Assembly: GCA_021299375.1 (NCBI GenBank)
Contig: JAJTGR010000021.1
Span: forward strand, 1-64,000
DNA from: Gemmatimonadota bacterium
GTDB lineage: Bacteria > Gemmatimonadota > Gemmatimonadetes > Gemmatimonadales > Gemmatimonadaceae
Direction: 5' to 3'
Length of the DNA: 64,000 bases
Shown here: in pieces, positions 63,672-64,000 of the stretch
Layout of the letters: each line of letters opens with the position of its first letter
How positions within the stretch are numbered: the stretch's first letter is position 1
Translations under genes and position numbers: made by a program
The notes under the pieces: model-generated
What the model saw: only the letters and a program-made list of their open reading frames with translations
What the model was told of the DNA's origin: nothing
Database searches by the model: none

Positions 63672-64000
63672 TTCCCGGGGATACGAGGTGATGTTGGGGA
63701 TGGGCCACCTTCTCAATCGGGAGTCCGCGCCTTGCGAGACAAGCTGTTTGGCACTACGAGTGTTGGGCTGGATCTGCAACGTGACGCTGGCCGGCTCGTG
63801 GCCCTCGTCGAGGATGCAGCCATCGCGCGCGGGGCTGCGGTTTCGGCGGTCATGTTTCACATGGCCGCCATCCGCAGCCTCCATACGGGCACGCCGCACG
63901 GCGAGATCGCGGCCATACAGTGCGTGGCGGCTCGCGTCCAGGACCGCAGCGGCACCGCTGGCTACCAGGCGGCGCACCTCGTGCCGGGCGCCATCAGGGT
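63672..64000 (+). other. Right-edge region with an unresolved open frame
   Basis: A plus-strand frame without stops runs from before a TTG at 63732 to the window end (LRDKLFGTTSVGLDLQRD...). The minus strand is also largely open, as usual for this GC content. I recognise no family in either and cannot call a gene; a partial CDS cut by the window edge is possible. Confidence 0.3.

Noticed and set aside
63207-63977. A minus-strand 256-residue protein at the right edge
   Set aside because: It overlaps the aminotransferase gene for most of its length and shows no family motif.

Overview
The window is GC-rich, densely coded bacterial chromosome with no phage, plasmid or insertion-sequence genes. 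The protein set points to a Gemmatimonadota (Gemmatimonas-like) or similar didermal, secretion-rich organism: signal peptides ending in AQ, TonB-dependent receptors with small lipoprotein partners, DUF5916 barrel proteins, exported S9 and M28 peptidases, DUF4159/DUF4175 proteins, BNR/Asp-box lipoproteins and a DUF2723 membrane protein. The assignment is inferred from gene content only; no rRNA or marker phylogeny was possible.

Layout. 1-5456: a hairpin-forming repeat, an exported S9 peptidase, a sugar phosphate isomerase-like protein and an unusual SDR enzyme with a Cys4 finger. 5539-6371: a compact candidate toxin/immunity pair (membrane-anchored BECR-type nuclease-like protein followed after 8 nt by an acidic partner). 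6486-8998: thioesterase II, a YdeI-like protein and an alpha/beta hydrolase. 9080-14033: His/Cys-rich secreted protein, TonB receptor and a lipoprotein fusing Asp-box repeats with a TlpA thioredoxin, read here as a possible metal (copper?) acquisition module. 14162-19435: TldE/TldD with a Tat signal only on TldD, a second copy of the hairpin repeat, dienelactone hydrolase, and an RBBP9-GNAT fusion. 19557-22297: an uncharacterised coupled gene pair. 22578-31606: threonine dehydratase, DUF5916 protein, Hsp20, cyanophycinase-like peptidase, ispE, flippase-like protein, Hpt-like protein, pdxJ.

31703-45896 is mostly one long co-directional run: thioredoxin, rsmI, DUF4159, DUF4175 with a Gln/Gly-rich tract, a TPR-like protein, a GATase-like secreted protein, a JAB(RadC-like)-DinG helicase fusion, an FAH-family hydrolase and a TonB-like membrane protein. 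45911-51276 holds gltX, two tRNA-Ser genes (GCU with a clear terminator; UGA lying 2 nt before a start codon), dps, an M28 peptidase and a BNR protein. 51667-57587 holds a DgcN-like protein, a BI-1 protein, a Skp-like protein, a PH-like protein and an exported metal-dependent hydrolase; the Skp-like and hydrolase genes share an almost identical 51-nt 3' end. 57581-63671 holds a TonB receptor coupled to a DUF4249-like lipoprotein, DUF2723 and an exported class V aminotransferase.

The strongest leads for new biology are the toxin/immunity module, the JAB-DinG fusion, the BNR-TlpA/TonB/His-Cys cluster, the shared 3' gene tail, and the dispersed hairpin repeat.
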